This document shows positions 45,506 through 54,640 of a stretch of DNA of 64,000 nucleotides, one piece after another. Position 1 is the first letter of the stretch. Each line of letters opens with the position of its first letter. Position numbers and translations under genes: made by a program. The notes under the pieces were generated by a model, which worked only from the letters and a program-made list of their open reading frames with translations, was not told the origin of the DNA and made no database searches. Source of the stretch: Clostridiaceae bacterium OM02-2AC (GTDB lineage: Bacteria > Bacillota_I > Bacilli_A > Erysipelotrichales > Erysipelotrichaceae); NCBI GenBank assembly GCA_003481775.1, contig QULU01000024.1:1-64000 (forward strand), read 5' to 3'.

Positions 45506-45961
45506 TTATTTTCCTGCAAATATTTCCTTTAGTTCTTCTACATTTTCTACCTGCAGCAGACGTTCGACTGCCTCATCATTCCCCAGCTTTCTGGCGATAT
45601 CCGCCAGCAGCAGCATGTGGTTGCGTGCATACTCATGATCATTGCTTACTGCAAACAGGAAAACCAGACGAACACCCTTATCGTCCAGTGTCTCCCATTC
45701 AATCTCATGTTTCAGCTTTGCGATAGCGATACCGACCTGTGTCACAGAATCACTTTTTCCGTGTGGAATGGCGATATAGTTACCGATTCCTGTCGTACCC
45801 TCGCCCTCGCGCAGATAGATATCCTTTTTGAAAGCCTCTACATCTGCGATATACCCTGCATCCTTCAGCTTTCCTGCTAGTAAAGTTAATACCTCTTCCT
45901 TATTTGCTGCTTCCGCGTTTAAGTCGATGATTCTCTCATCCAATACATCTATTAGTTGCAT
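45506..45961 (-). CDS. PTS fructose/mannitol-family IIA component
   Basis: Phosphocarrier of 151 residues. The phosphorylated His lies in YIAIPHGKS (about 64-72). It takes phosphate from HPr and passes it to the neighbouring IIB. Length and fold pattern (LREGEGTTGIGN before the active site) are typical of the type 2 IIA family. It follows the PRD regulator gene, which ends in a similar IIA-like domain. Confidence 0.95.
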   Translation of the reverse strand: MQLIDVLDERIIDLNAEAANKEEVLTLLAGKLKDAGYIADVEAFKKDIYLREGEGTTGIGNYIAIPHGKSDSVTQVGIAIAKLKHEIEWETLDDKGVRLVFLFAVSNDHEYARNHMLLLADIARKLGNDEAVERLLQVENVEELKEIFAGK

Positions 45962-46035
45962 ATCATGTTCCTCCTCGTTTATTTTTTATGATATAAATTG
46001 CAAATCTTCATGTTTGTAGCGTATACTTCTGTCGG

Positions 46036-48000
46036 CTACTGTATCAGATAGCGATACAGCTCCAAATTCGATTTTTTACTGCGTATGATTTTTACCTTTT
46101 CATCTGTCTCTATCAGCGATATATATTGTTTATAGAACGACTGTATTCTTCGGATTTCCTCGTGTGTGGACATTTTAAAGCCCAATAGGAAGATTACATC
46201 CACCCGATCATCATCCCAGACGATCGGTTCCGGTAATACCGCAATCGCGACATGAGATTCATTTACTTCACTCATGGCTCCATGGGGAAGTGCCACACGG
46301 TTTCCGATACTCGTCGTCGTTGCTTTTTCCCGCTCCATGACGGAATCATAAAACTTTCCAGTCACATAACCCTTGAGCTCCATGCGCTCACACATATACT
46401 TCAGCAGCTCTTCCTTCGTATCAAATTGCGTATTGATAAACATCAGCTCGGGAGAAAACAGCTGAAAGCAGATCGGCTCAAAGGGATTGATTTCTTCCGA
46501 TACTCGAAGATTCAGATTATCCATGAAATTCCGAAGCATACCGATACCTGTATCACTCAACAGATTCGGTATAACGATGACACGCTTGTCCGTTTCCTTT
46601 AACAGCTTGGAGCTTATGATGATGTCCTCCTCCGGATGCTCATACAGCTTAAAATCATGATGGCTGATGACCTTCAGATTGCTGATTTCCGGCACGGTTT
46701 TGCGAATCCGCTCGCTTAGCAGCTGTGCATGTCCCAGATTGCCTTCGGCAAGCAGAATGGCGCTGTATCTCTGATTTCTTCTTTCGAGCGCAGATTGTAT
46801 GTAAAGCACGATATAGCCAAGCTCATCCTCTGTAATCTGCAGACCGAACGAATTTTCAAACATCATGGAAATCGACCAGGCTGCACGGAAGACCGTCTTG
46901 TATTCGGTCTTTATAAAATTTACAAGCGAATTGCTCTGTGGAGAGCCGTAACGCAGGCGGAATATGGTTGGGCGCATATGGAAGATGAGACTTTCCCGCA
47001 GCTTGCTGTCATTCGTCAAATCCACCTCCAGTATATTTCCAATCGTAACCAGCATCTCATCAATAAAGTTCAGTATCTTCTGATCGTATTTTGAGATATT
47101 GGATATCATATCGACAGCATTATTGATACCGATGAATTTCGAGCACAAAATCTGTGTTGCCAAAAACATGACATCCTCGTTGGAGAAGATCACATGCATC
47201 TTCTCATGCAGCTTCTTAAAAATGGCGATCGTAAACGGATATTCGTTGTAGCGTTCCAGAATTTCCTGATCCTCCTGTGCAATGCGAAGCGGTGTACTGA
47301 AATCCTTACGCTGATATGCCAGACAGCAGTAAATGAGTATTTCGTAAAAGGAAGTATCTGTGAAACGATAATTCCATTCGTTCTCCGTTTCAATAATCGC
47401 TTTCTTTATTAAATCAATATCGATATTGGAGAAAAATTCCTGTGTCTGTCTGCGTGTTTCATCCAGATCATGATCGAGCATGATATAGTCCTTTAATGCA
47501 ATTCGATAGCTTGTTTCATCATATTTCAGCGAACAGCCGCGGCTTCGTTCGTTATTGATCTGGATGCCGTATGGAGCAAGCCATTTTTCACAGTCCTTGA
47601 TCACCTTTAATACGGTTGGCGGACTGAGATACAGCTCCTCTGCCAGCTTCTGTGTTGTGATGGTTTCTCTGGGCATCATACGAAAGAATATCTGCAGTGT
47701 TTCTCTGACTCGCTGTGTAGCATCGTATCCTACACTGAAGTGCTCAGCACCATCGAGCAGCCGCAGCATTTTTTCCTTCTGCTGTTCATCCATATTCAGC
47801 CAGATACCGACACGCGGCTTTTTTTCAATCGAGCCAAGCTGATTTTCCTGCAAATAGCTCTGCAGATGCTCCAGTTTATTTCTGGTTGCTTTTTCCGAAA
47901 GAGCAATCATGGAAGCTATTTTACCTGTTGCTACAATATCGCCCTGTACCAGTATTTTCAATATTTCCTTAATATAATAATTTTCTTTTTCAGACTTCAT
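46036..48000 (-). CDS. BglG/ManR-type PRD transcriptional regulator with degenerate IIB domain
   Basis: Regulator of 654 residues: two winged helices (about 8-80 and 90-155), two PRD domains, a IIB-like and a C-terminal IIA-like domain. The IIA-like His is present (VALPHGAM), as is one PRD His (IFHMRPTIFRLRYG). Other usual positions are changed: PRD1 has FLATQ, PRD2 has YIVLY, and the IIB-like loop ILLAEGNLGHA lacks its Cys. Signals from IIB must therefore differ from LicR/MtlR. AGGAGG lies in the loop of a six-base hairpin just before the ATG. It is encoded in the PTS operon it likely controls. Confidence 0.92.
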   Translation of the reverse strand: MKSEKENYYIKEILKILVQGDIVATGKIASMIALSEKATRNKLEHLQSYLQENQLGSIEKKPRVGIWLNMDEQQKEKMLRLLDGAEHFSVGYDATQRVRETLQIFFRMMPRETITTQKLAEELYLSPPTVLKVIKDCEKWLAPYGIQINNERSRGCSLKYDETSYRIALKDYIMLDHDLDETRRQTQEFFSNIDIDLIKKAIIETENEWNYRFTDTSFYEILIYCCLAYQRKDFSTPLRIAQEDQEILERYNEYPFTIAIFKKLHEKMHVIFSNEDVMFLATQILCSKFIGINNAVDMISNISKYDQKILNFIDEMLVTIGNILEVDLTNDSKLRESLIFHMRPTIFRLRYGSPQSNSLVNFIKTEYKTVFRAAWSISMMFENSFGLQITEDELGYIVLYIQSALERRNQRYSAILLAEGNLGHAQLLSERIRKTVPEISNLKVISHHDFKLYEHPEEDIIISSKLLKETDKRVIVIPNLLSDTGIGMLRNFMDNLNLRVSEEINPFEPICFQLFSPELMFINTQFDTKEELLKYMCERMELKGYVTGKFYDSVMEREKATTTSIGNRVALPHGAMSEVNESHVAIAVLPEPIVWDDDRVDVIFLLGFKMSTHEEIRRIQSFYKQYISLIETDEKVKIIRSKKSNLELYRYLIQ

Positions 48001-48017
48001 AGACACCTCCTGTGTCT
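48001..48017 (-). promoter_or_regulatory. Ribosome site within a hairpin loop
   Basis: On the minus strand AGACAC-AGGAG-GTGTCT forms a perfect six-base stem that presents or hides the ribosome site and abuts the PRD regulator start codon. It may adjust translation. Confidence 0.4.
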
Positions 48018-48024
48018 GCAGCTT

Positions 48025-48915
48025 CTACACCTGTAGAAATGCAAGACAGGCTGCTCCGAGCAATCCGCTGTCTTCACTCAGGTTTGTTTTCACTACCTTT
48101 ACCAGCGGCCGGATATTCGGATACACCTTTGTTTTCACCCTCTGTTCCACATCCTCAACAAATCCCGGTATTTTGATTGCGACACTGCCGCCCAGAATGA
48201 CGATTTCCGGATCGACAAACGCATAGATAATGGCAATCGTATTCGCAAGATATTCCTTAGCATCCTCCATAATATCGATTGCTGTTTGATTTTGTGAACA
48301 GGCAAGTGAATATACGTCTCCGGCATGCTGTACATCCAAGCCGGCATTTACGGCGCGTGTTGTAATCGCCGTACCGCTGCAGATGGCTTCCACACCGCCA
48401 GGATAGATGGAGCCATGGCTGGGACCGTTTCTCCATAACGGAATATTTGCGATTTCATGCGCAAAGCCATGCGCTCCCTGATAGATTTTCTTATCGATGA
48501 CAAGACCTGAGCCAAGACCTGTGGAGATGGTCAGAAACTGCACATAGGAGTAGTCTTTCCCCTGCCCCAGCACAGCTTCCGCAAGACATGCGAGATTGGC
48601 ATCGTTTTCCAGAAAGACCGGTACCTTTAAACGTGCACTCAGCTCTTTGCTCACCGCAAGGCCATGCCAGCCTCCTTTTAAATTGGGAGTGTCCAGAATA
48701 ATCCCCTGTTTCAAATCCAATGGACCCGGACAGGATAAACCGACTCCTGCAATAGCCACGGAAAAGCCTTGCACCGCCTCCTGAATTTTTTGAAGTGTTG
48801 CCTGTGGATTGTTTACATCTGTAGGAAACTGTATTCTTTCGATAATTTCATATGCTTCATCAATCAGTGCGATTCTAGTATTTGTACCTCCGATATCAAT
48901 TCCTGCTGTATACAA
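48025..48915 (-). CDS. ROK-family sugar kinase
   Basis: Kinase of 296 residues. The phosphate-binding motif DIGGTNTRIAL (about 7-17), catalytic END-type FLENDANL (about 100-107, with Asp105) and STGLGSGLV are present. The HEIANI site is kept, but the downstream zinc motif CxCGxxGCxE of most ROK kinases is absent and replaced by NGPSHGSIYPGG. It is the first gene of the PTS operon and may phosphorylate an unphosphorylated sugar released in the cell, or a second hydroxyl of the PTS product. Confidence 0.9.
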   Translation of the reverse strand: MYTAGIDIGGTNTRIALIDEAYEIIERIQFPTDVNNPQATLQKIQEAVQGFSVAIAGVGLSCPGPLDLKQGIILDTPNLKGGWHGLAVSKELSARLKVPVFLENDANLACLAEAVLGQGKDYSYVQFLTISTGLGSGLVIDKKIYQGAHGFAHEIANIPLWRNGPSHGSIYPGGVEAICSGTAITTRAVNAGLDVQHAGDVYSLACSQNQTAIDIMEDAKEYLANTIAIIYAFVDPEIVILGGSVAIKIPGFVEDVEQRVKTKVYPNIRPLVKVVKTNLSEDSGLLGAACLAFLQV

Positions 48916-49019
48916 TCGTATCCCTCCTTCATTTACTTACACGTTAAGAATATCACGAACCCTTTATTCCCTCAAAAAAATATTGGGAATATAAATGAGG
49001 TAGTTTTTCTATGCATTGG

Positions 49020-49068
49020 AAAAAGACCCGCTTATATCAAACGTATATCGTTCTTTATAAACAGGTCT
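49020..49068 (-). terminator. Terminator after the binding-protein remnant
   Basis: AGACC pairs with GGTCT across a 35-base loop, and the minus strand ends in TTTTTCC. The stem is short and the assignment weak. Confidence 0.4.
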
Positions 49069-49089
49069 GTTTACTGAATTTTTGTGTAT

Positions 49090-49407
49090 TTATTCAAATA
49101 CTGAAAGTGTATCATATCCATGAATCGCCGCTGTCCAGATCGTTTCTCTGTAAACAGGGAGAAGCCATGCCTGTTCACCAAGATAGGTTTCCAGACAATC
49201 GTCATATTCGCTGATATCCATGTTGTCCTGAAGGGAGCGGTAAAATGGACTCATATCCTTCGTTTTTAGGTAATCGCTGTAGGTACCTATGAACAGGTAG
49301 GCATCAGCAGTCTTTGATGCCTCGGCATTATATTCCTGCAAAGTAACCTTAATTCCCTTCTCCTGCAGCTGTTTTTGAAGCTGTTCTGCAACCGCTCTGG
49401 AATACAA
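49090..49407 (-). pseudogene. C-terminal fragment of an ABC solute-binding protein
   Basis: About 105 residues resembling the end of a family 5 (oligopeptide/nickel type) binding protein: AVAEQLQKQLQEKGIKVTLQEYN, then AYLFIG and WLLPVYRETIWTAAIHGYDTL. The frame continues a few codons upstream without a start or ribosome site, and the signal peptide and N-terminal lobes are missing. No permease or ATPase genes are near. It is a decayed remnant. Confidence 0.6.
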
Positions 49408-49608
49408 TCGAATGTATGAATATACAGAAGAAAGAAATATAAAGCAATCACTTATTTTATAAAAAAATTACAGTAGCTTTCATTTCATAATTATCATGCT
49501 AAACACCAAATGGATCATTGGAGTTTTCATGCAAAAAAGCCAATCCTCTTTTAGCTAGGGGACTGGCTTCTATATTATATATACCTAGGCAGATTTTATA
49601 CAATATGA
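49408..49608. other. Intergenic region
   Basis: About 200 AT-rich bases with the phosphoglycerate mutase terminator (49533-49569). Nothing else is seen. Confidence 0.4.
49533..49569 (-). terminator. Terminator of gpmI
   Basis: AAGCCA pairs with TGGCTT and TCC with GGA on the inner side; six T residues follow on the minus strand. Confidence 0.8.
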
Positions 49609-51186
49609 TTATTTTTTAATGATACTTTCATTCCAGTGTTCGTTTGGTGCTACTTCCAGCAAATCAGCTACGGTAGCCGCAACATTGGATAAACCAAGGT
49701 GCTCCTCCTGCTTCAATTCCACATCGGCACCATAGATGATAAAAGGCACTTTGTTCAGTGTGTGTGATGTCTTCGCCTTTACAGGAGCATCTTCCTTTTT
49801 CTTCTTTTCATACATTTCATCAGCGTTTCCATGGTCAGCGGTCACAATCAGAATACCATTAACAGCATCAACAGCCTTCTTTACGCGAGCCAGCTGTAAA
49901 TCTACAGATTCCACACCGATCACGGTAGCTTCAAAGTTTCCTGTATGTCCAACCATATCACCATTTGGATAGTTCGTACGCAGGAAATCATAGTTTCCGG
50001 ATTCGATTGCCGCACACAGAACATCTGTAATTTCTGCAGATTTCATCCAAGGACGCTGTTCAAATGGAATTACATCGGATTTAATTTCCACGTAGTCTTC
50101 CAGCTTTTCATCCAGCTTTTCGGAACGGTTACCATTCCAGAAGTACGTAACATGTCCGAATTTCTGAGTTTCACTAATCGCATATTCACGGATACCATGC
50201 TTACACAGCTCTTCCGTCAGGGTATACTTAATTTTTGGAGGATATGTCAGGAAATTATGAGGGATGTTCAGGTCAGCATCATACTGCAGCATTCCGGCAA
50301 ACATCACCTTCGGCATTCTGACACGGTCAAATTTATCAAAGCTTTCATCTCCGTCAAACGCCAGAGAGATTTCCTGTGCACGGTCACCACGGAAGTTGAA
50401 CAGAATAACACTGTCTCCATCCTCGATCGTACCAACCGGCTTTCCATCCTTTGCGATAACGAATCCAGGCAGATCCTGATCTACTACGCCGGATTCTGCA
50501 CGATAGGTTTCGATTGCTTCCTTCGCAGACGCAAATTCTCTTCCTTCTCCAAGAACATGCACGTGCCATCCCTGCTCAACCATTGCCCAGTTTGCTTCGT
50601 AACGGTCCATCGTAATTGTCATACGTCCGCCACCACTTGCAATGCAGGCATGGAAGCTGTCATCGTTCAGCTCAGCCATGTAAGCTTCTATATCATCTAC
50701 ATAGGTTAATGCACTTGTTTCCGGAACATCACGTCCATCCAGCAATGCATGAACACGCACTTCCTTAACTCCATCTTCCTTAGCCTTTTTGATTAAAGCC
50801 TTCAGATGGTTGATGTGAGAGTGCACGTTTCCATCAGAAAGCAATCCAAGGAAATGCATCTTTCCATCCTTACAGTTATTTACAAGTCCGCTCCAGGTTT
50901 CTGTTTTAAAAATCTCGCCTGTTTCAATATTTTCATTTACCAGCTTCGCTCCCTGAGAATAAATCTGTCCACAGCCAAGTGCATTGTGTCCTACCTCGCT
51001 GTTTCCCATATCATCATCAGTAGGAAGTCCAACTGCAAGACCATGTGCCTTGATTTCTGTATGCGGGCTGTTTTCCCACAGGTTGTCTAATGTTGGTTTA
51101 TACGCTTTTTTTACGGCATTTCCAAATTCGGAATCGCTGATTCCCACACCGTCCATAACCACTAATACTACTGGTCTTTTACTCAT
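49609..51186 (-). CDS. gpmI: 2,3-bisphosphoglycerate-independent phosphoglycerate mutase
   Basis: Glycolytic enzyme of 525 residues that interconverts 3- and 2-phosphoglycerate using two manganese ions. VVMDGVGISDSEFGNAV opens the phosphatase domain, and the phosphorylated serine lies in DDMGNSEVGHNALG (about 57-70). The inserted transferase domain has LLSDGNVHSH and LLDGRDVP; the closing metal motif is VTADHGNADEM. AGGAGG precedes the ATG. It is monocistronic and is not linked to other glycolysis genes here. Confidence 0.97.
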   Translation of the reverse strand: MSKRPVVLVVMDGVGISDSEFGNAVKKAYKPTLDNLWENSPHTEIKAHGLAVGLPTDDDMGNSEVGHNALGCGQIYSQGAKLVNENIETGEIFKTETWSGLVNNCKDGKMHFLGLLSDGNVHSHINHLKALIKKAKEDGVKEVRVHALLDGRDVPETSALTYVDDIEAYMAELNDDSFHACIASGGGRMTITMDRYEANWAMVEQGWHVHVLGEGREFASAKEAIETYRAESGVVDQDLPGFVIAKDGKPVGTIEDGDSVILFNFRGDRAQEISLAFDGDESFDKFDRVRMPKVMFAGMLQYDADLNIPHNFLTYPPKIKYTLTEELCKHGIREYAISETQKFGHVTYFWNGNRSEKLDEKLEDYVEIKSDVIPFEQRPWMKSAEITDVLCAAIESGNYDFLRTNYPNGDMVGHTGNFEATVIGVESVDLQLARVKKAVDAVNGILIVTADHGNADEMYEKKKKEDAPVKAKTSHTLNKVPFIIYGADVELKQEEHLGLSNVAATVADLLEVAPNEHWNESIIKK

Positions 51187-51288
51187 TTTCAATACCTCCT
51201 GTATTCCCTAATAATATAACACTTTTTGCTAGTTTTAGGAATCCTTTTATATCAATTTCAGCCGTTTGTATGAAATAATGATATGCTT

Positions 51289-52230
51289 CTATATGTATTT
51301 TTCAAGGAAGGTATCCACCTTTTCCCAATAGGCCAATGGATCGACCTCCCTGCTCTTTCCATGTCCGGCACCTTTTACGAGCATAAGCTCCTTCTCACCG
51401 GCTGCAGCCTTAAAAAGCGGGTATACCATATCTGTTGGCACGAAATCATCTGAATCGCCATGGATGAACAGCATAGGAACCTTCTTTCTTTTCACAGCGG
51501 ATACCGCATCCGCATCCCTTAAATCGTAGCCCGCACGAAGCTTCGTCACAAGATTTGCGGCATCCAGTGCCGGAAAAGACGGCAGTCCGAACAAATCATC
51601 TAGCTGAAAGCTAAATTCATCCCAGGCACTCGTGTAGCCGCAGTCTTCCACTGCGACCTTTACAGCTTTGGGAAGCTGTTCATTTCCGCTCGCCATCATA
51701 ACCGTGCTGGCTCCCATTGATACACCATACAAGGCAATGTTTGCTGAGCTGTCCTGCTTCAGAATATACTTCGTCCATTCAACAATATCCTCGCTGTCCC
51801 ATGCGCCCATACCGATGGAATCTCCTTCACTTTGTCCGTGAGAGCGAAGATCAGGCACCAGAACGCGATATCCCTGTTCAGCGAAATGATTTGCGACCGC
51901 TGCCATGTTTTTTGCTTCGCTGATGTAACCGTGAACGACAATGATCCATTTATTTCCGGTTTGATTGATTTCATAAGCGTGCAGCCTATAGCCGTCTTTA
52001 TTTTTCATCCAGACATCCTTTGTATCGCGCGCCATCATTTCATGATAGGAATCCTTCGATGCCTGTGCTGCTTTGGGATCCTCCTCTTCATTTCCAAAAA
52101 CAACGCTTTTATCACTATGTGCGTCAATCGCCAGTGTATAGAAATAATTACCGGCAAATCCAAGACCGCCCAATACCAGAATCAGTAAACTCATGCCGAT
52201 TCCGATAATCACTTTAGTTCTCTTTTTCAT
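51289..52230 (-). CDS. Membrane-anchored alpha/beta hydrolase
   Basis: Serine hydrolase of 313 residues, related to the YqkD/FrsA-like or prolyl oligopeptidase-type esterases. Residues about 6-27 form an N-terminal membrane anchor, so the catalytic part lies outside the cell. The oxyanion strand IIVVHGYISEAKNM, nucleophile elbow YGVSMGAST, Asp in HGDSDDFVP and His in GAGHGKS form the triad. GGAG precedes the chosen ATG. Substrate is unknown. Confidence 0.9.
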   Translation of the reverse strand: MKKRTKVIIGIGMSLLILVLGGLGFAGNYFYTLAIDAHSDKSVVFGNEEEDPKAAQASKDSYHEMMARDTKDVWMKNKDGYRLHAYEINQTGNKWIIVVHGYISEAKNMAAVANHFAEQGYRVLVPDLRSHGQSEGDSIGMGAWDSEDIVEWTKYILKQDSSANIALYGVSMGASTVMMASGNEQLPKAVKVAVEDCGYTSAWDEFSFQLDDLFGLPSFPALDAANLVTKLRAGYDLRDADAVSAVKRKKVPMLFIHGDSDDFVPTDMVYPLFKAAAGEKELMLVKGAGHGKSREVDPLAYWEKVDTFLEKYI

Positions 52231-52566
52231 ATCATCACTCCATTTACTTTTATAATCAAACTTTGTTATTATAGCAGACATTATCTGAAAAGCAAGTAAT
52301 GAAGTATGATTTGGATATCTTTTCGTGTTGTATCGTTATGAAGCATACAGGATCGTACAGGATGAAGCTAACAGCTTTTTGCATGGTCCGAATATATCAT
52401 ACAGAAACCATCCTATAGCATTGAGAAGCTTTTTGCGCATTTAGTCCCTCTTTGTCATACACAAAACATCAATAAATATTAACAAATTGTGGATTATTTA
52501 GGAATTTCACACCTTCCATACGTATAAAGGGGTGTAAGGAACCCTTACAGAATGGAGGACATGAAG
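52231..52566. other. Divergent intergenic region
   Basis: About 335 bases, AT-rich. An inverted repeat ACACC/GGTGT flanks a possible -10 (TATAAA near 52524) just before the Rpn-type gene. No gene was recognised. Confidence 0.4.
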
Positions 52567-53490
52567 ATGTCAAATCAACTGAATTACAGCAATGATCTAT
52601 TTTTTAAGTACACCCTTTCCCGTGAGGACGAAGGCTCCGTGTACGCCCGCAACACCATTATTCAGCGTGCTACCGGAATCAGGGTTAAGGTAAGCACCGT
52701 CCTGAATCCGAATCCGGGCATCATTGGAAAGAAGCGTATCATTCTGGATGTCCATGTGAAGGATGAAATGAATCGCCATTTCAATATCGAGATGCAGACG
52801 ACCTACAAGGGAATAGCGGAAATGATGCGTTTTGAATTTTATGGAGCCAGAGCATTGAACAATCAGCTGAATAGTGGAAAGAAGTACAAGGATTTAAAGC
52901 CTGTATACCAGATTATTTTCATTGATGAGTATGCTTGGAACAACCGAAATCTGATCAATCACTACCAGATGCGCAATGAGCAGGGAGAGAATGAAAGCTA
53001 CTATCCGCTTATCCTTCGCACCTATATTCATATGCCGGCAATCAATGACATTGTAAAGGAGAAGGAGCTGCAAAGACTGAATGACTTTGAACAGCTGGTG
53101 TACCTGTTTGAAAACAATGAAAAAAATGATATACTGAAGTCAAAGGAAAGGCTGGTGAAGGTATTCGTGGACAAGTACGAGGAAATGCAGAAGGACGATG
53201 AGCTGTGGTCGACCGCTATGGCTATTCAGATGGGAGAAGCGCGTTACCGCTATGGCTTGGAGGATAGCTTTGAAGAAGGAAAAACAGAAGGAAAAATCGA
53301 GGGAGAGAAGATTGGCATACAAAAAGGTAGGATATCGCTGTTACTCAAGCAGCTGGAAAGTAAATATCGTGAGGATTGCTCAGCCTGGCTGCAATCTTTA
53401 AGCAATGAACAAATCGAAGCCGTATCCAGCTTGATCCTGGTCTGTAATTCTTTCCAGGAGCTGAAGAATCAGATTATGATAAGGAAGTAA
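52567..53490 (+). CDS. Rpn-family recombination-promoting nuclease/putative transposase
   Basis: Protein of 307 residues of the PD-(D/E)XK nuclease family (COG5464). The N-terminal NDLFFKYTLSREDEGS and the core IILDVHVKDEMNRHFNIEMQ with its Asp and ExQ positions match the family; YGARALNNQLNSGKKY follows. The tail contains EG/KG repeats (EEGKTEGKIEGEKIGIQKG) like the broken homolog at 6 kb, but the two are only distantly alike. It would nick or cut DNA and stimulate recombination. The start was set by GGAGG; a terminator follows. Confidence 0.9.
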   Translation: MSNQLNYSNDLFFKYTLSREDEGSVYARNTIIQRATGIRVKVSTVLNPNPGIIGKKRIILDVHVKDEMNRHFNIEMQTTYKGIAEMMRFEFYGARALNNQLNSGKKYKDLKPVYQIIFIDEYAWNNRNLINHYQMRNEQGENESYYPLILRTYIHMPAINDIVKEKELQRLNDFEQLVYLFENNEKNDILKSKERLVKVFVDKYEEMQKDDELWSTAMAIQMGEARYRYGLEDSFEEGKTEGKIEGEKIGIQKGRISLLLKQLESKYREDCSAWLQSLSNEQIEAVSSLILVCNSFQELKNQIMIRK

Positions 53491-53510
53491 TACATAGAAT
53501 CAAACATAAT

Positions 53511-53550
53511 AAAACTGTTTTATAGGCAACCGTTTATAAAACAGTTTTTT
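53511..53550 (+). terminator. Terminator of the Rpn-family gene
   Basis: Perfect 14-base stem AAAACTGTTTTATA/TATAAAACAGTTTT followed by T residues. Confidence 0.9.
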
Positions 53551-53931
53551 GTTCTCTTTCAGACACTTTCAAACATATAAGGCTATAATACAACCCTGTT
53601 CATACAGTTGAGCATATCCGCTTCGCTGCCTTCGTTTATCATTTTCAGTCTGCGCATTATCCGGAGACATACACGTATATCCCGCATAAAGAAAACAGCA
53701 GCGCTACCCACCCAATCACCCCTGAAGCAGCACAGGTCTTTTACAGGGCTGCAAGAAGAATATCCGCTCCTAAATCATACATCCATATGACGGTAATCAT
53801 CAACGAATCACATTGCGGCCAAACAGGTTTTTCGATGGGTCCCTGTCACAAAGCCCTATCGTATATGCAAAAGCAAGGGAAAGCAGGCTGTAAGCCAAAT
53901 ACAGAAGCAATTTATATCAAGCAATAGAACC

Positions 53932-53961
53932 AAAAAATACATATCCCAAACAGATATGTAT
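53932..53961 (-). terminator. Terminator of ytaF
   Basis: ATACATATC/GATATGTAT stem with a T-run on the minus strand, directly after the stop codon. Confidence 0.75.
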
Positions 53962-54579
53962 TCAGAGTATTCTTGAAAAAGCCAGAATCAGAAACAGAAC
54001 TCCGCTGACCCAGGACAGCCTGCACTCTTTCAGCGATAGCACTCTGCTGCCCAGAAAGGATCCCCCCAGAATTGCCAGAATACCAACGCAGAAGCTGATG
54101 ACCAGCACCGGCAGTGGCTGCACAATACTGATTCCCAGCGCAAAGCCGCTCGCCAGTGAATCAATCGACAAAGCCACCGCCAGATACAGTGCCTCCTTCA
54201 GGGAAAGCAGCTTACTATGATCCGCATCCGCCTTCGTTTCATCCAGATATATATCCAGAACAAACGATATTCCACTGTATTCAAAACTTAGCTTTTTCCG
54301 TTTATAGGTGCCAAGAAACGACTTGATCGTTCCCTGAAACAAGGAGCTAAGACCAATCATAAAGAAAATCGCAAAGGATATCATGCGGCAGATATACGGC
54401 GGTATAAACTGTTGTATAAACGCTGCTGTATACAGGGAAAATGACAGAAACAGCACACCGATAGAGGAAATCAAAACCGCTGATTTCCAGGGTATCCGGA
54501 TATGTTCGCCACCATAGGCAAGAGAGGCCAGAAAGCTGTCCAGACTCAGGGCAATGACAAGTAAAAAGGCATTCCACAT
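53962..54579 (-). CDS. ytaF: YtaF-type sporulation membrane protein (MntP-related)
   Basis: Membrane protein of 205 residues with six hydrophobic segments arranged as two halves. VIALSLDSFLASLAYGGEHI near the start and AVALSIDSLASGFALGI near residue 140 carry the paired conserved Asp residues of the MntP superfamily. The cytoplasmic loop includes KADADHSKLLSL. In B. subtilis, YtaF is made in sporulation. The function is not established; metal transport is plausible by relation. AGAGGAG precedes the chosen ATG. Confidence 0.85.
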   Translation of the reverse strand: MWNAFLLVIALSLDSFLASLAYGGEHIRIPWKSAVLISSIGVLFLSFSLYTAAFIQQFIPPYICRMISFAIFFMIGLSSLFQGTIKSFLGTYKRKKLSFEYSGISFVLDIYLDETKADADHSKLLSLKEALYLAVALSIDSLASGFALGISIVQPLPVLVISFCVGILAILGGSFLGSRVLSLKECRLSWVSGVLFLILAFSRIL

Positions 54580-54640
54580 GCTTATCAGACTCCTCTTTAC
54601 TATCATATTGAATCCAAAAATTTATGTGACGAACGTTTTC

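Larger units (their letters stand above)
53491..53961. other. Convergent intergenic region
   Basis: About 470 bases with terminators for both sides. Plus-strand frames of 60 codons (53608-53790) and 46 codons (53787-53927, Cys-rich) have no ribosome sites; they are not accepted, though the second could be a remnant. Confidence 0.4.

Noticed and set aside
49945..50709. 254-codon open frame opposite gpmI
   Set aside because: Antisense shadow of the phosphoglycerate mutase gene; composition not protein-like.
53787..53927. 46-codon Cys-rich frame between the Rpn gene and ytaF
   Set aside because: Lacks a ribosome site; possible remnant of a metal-binding protein but no motif is complete.
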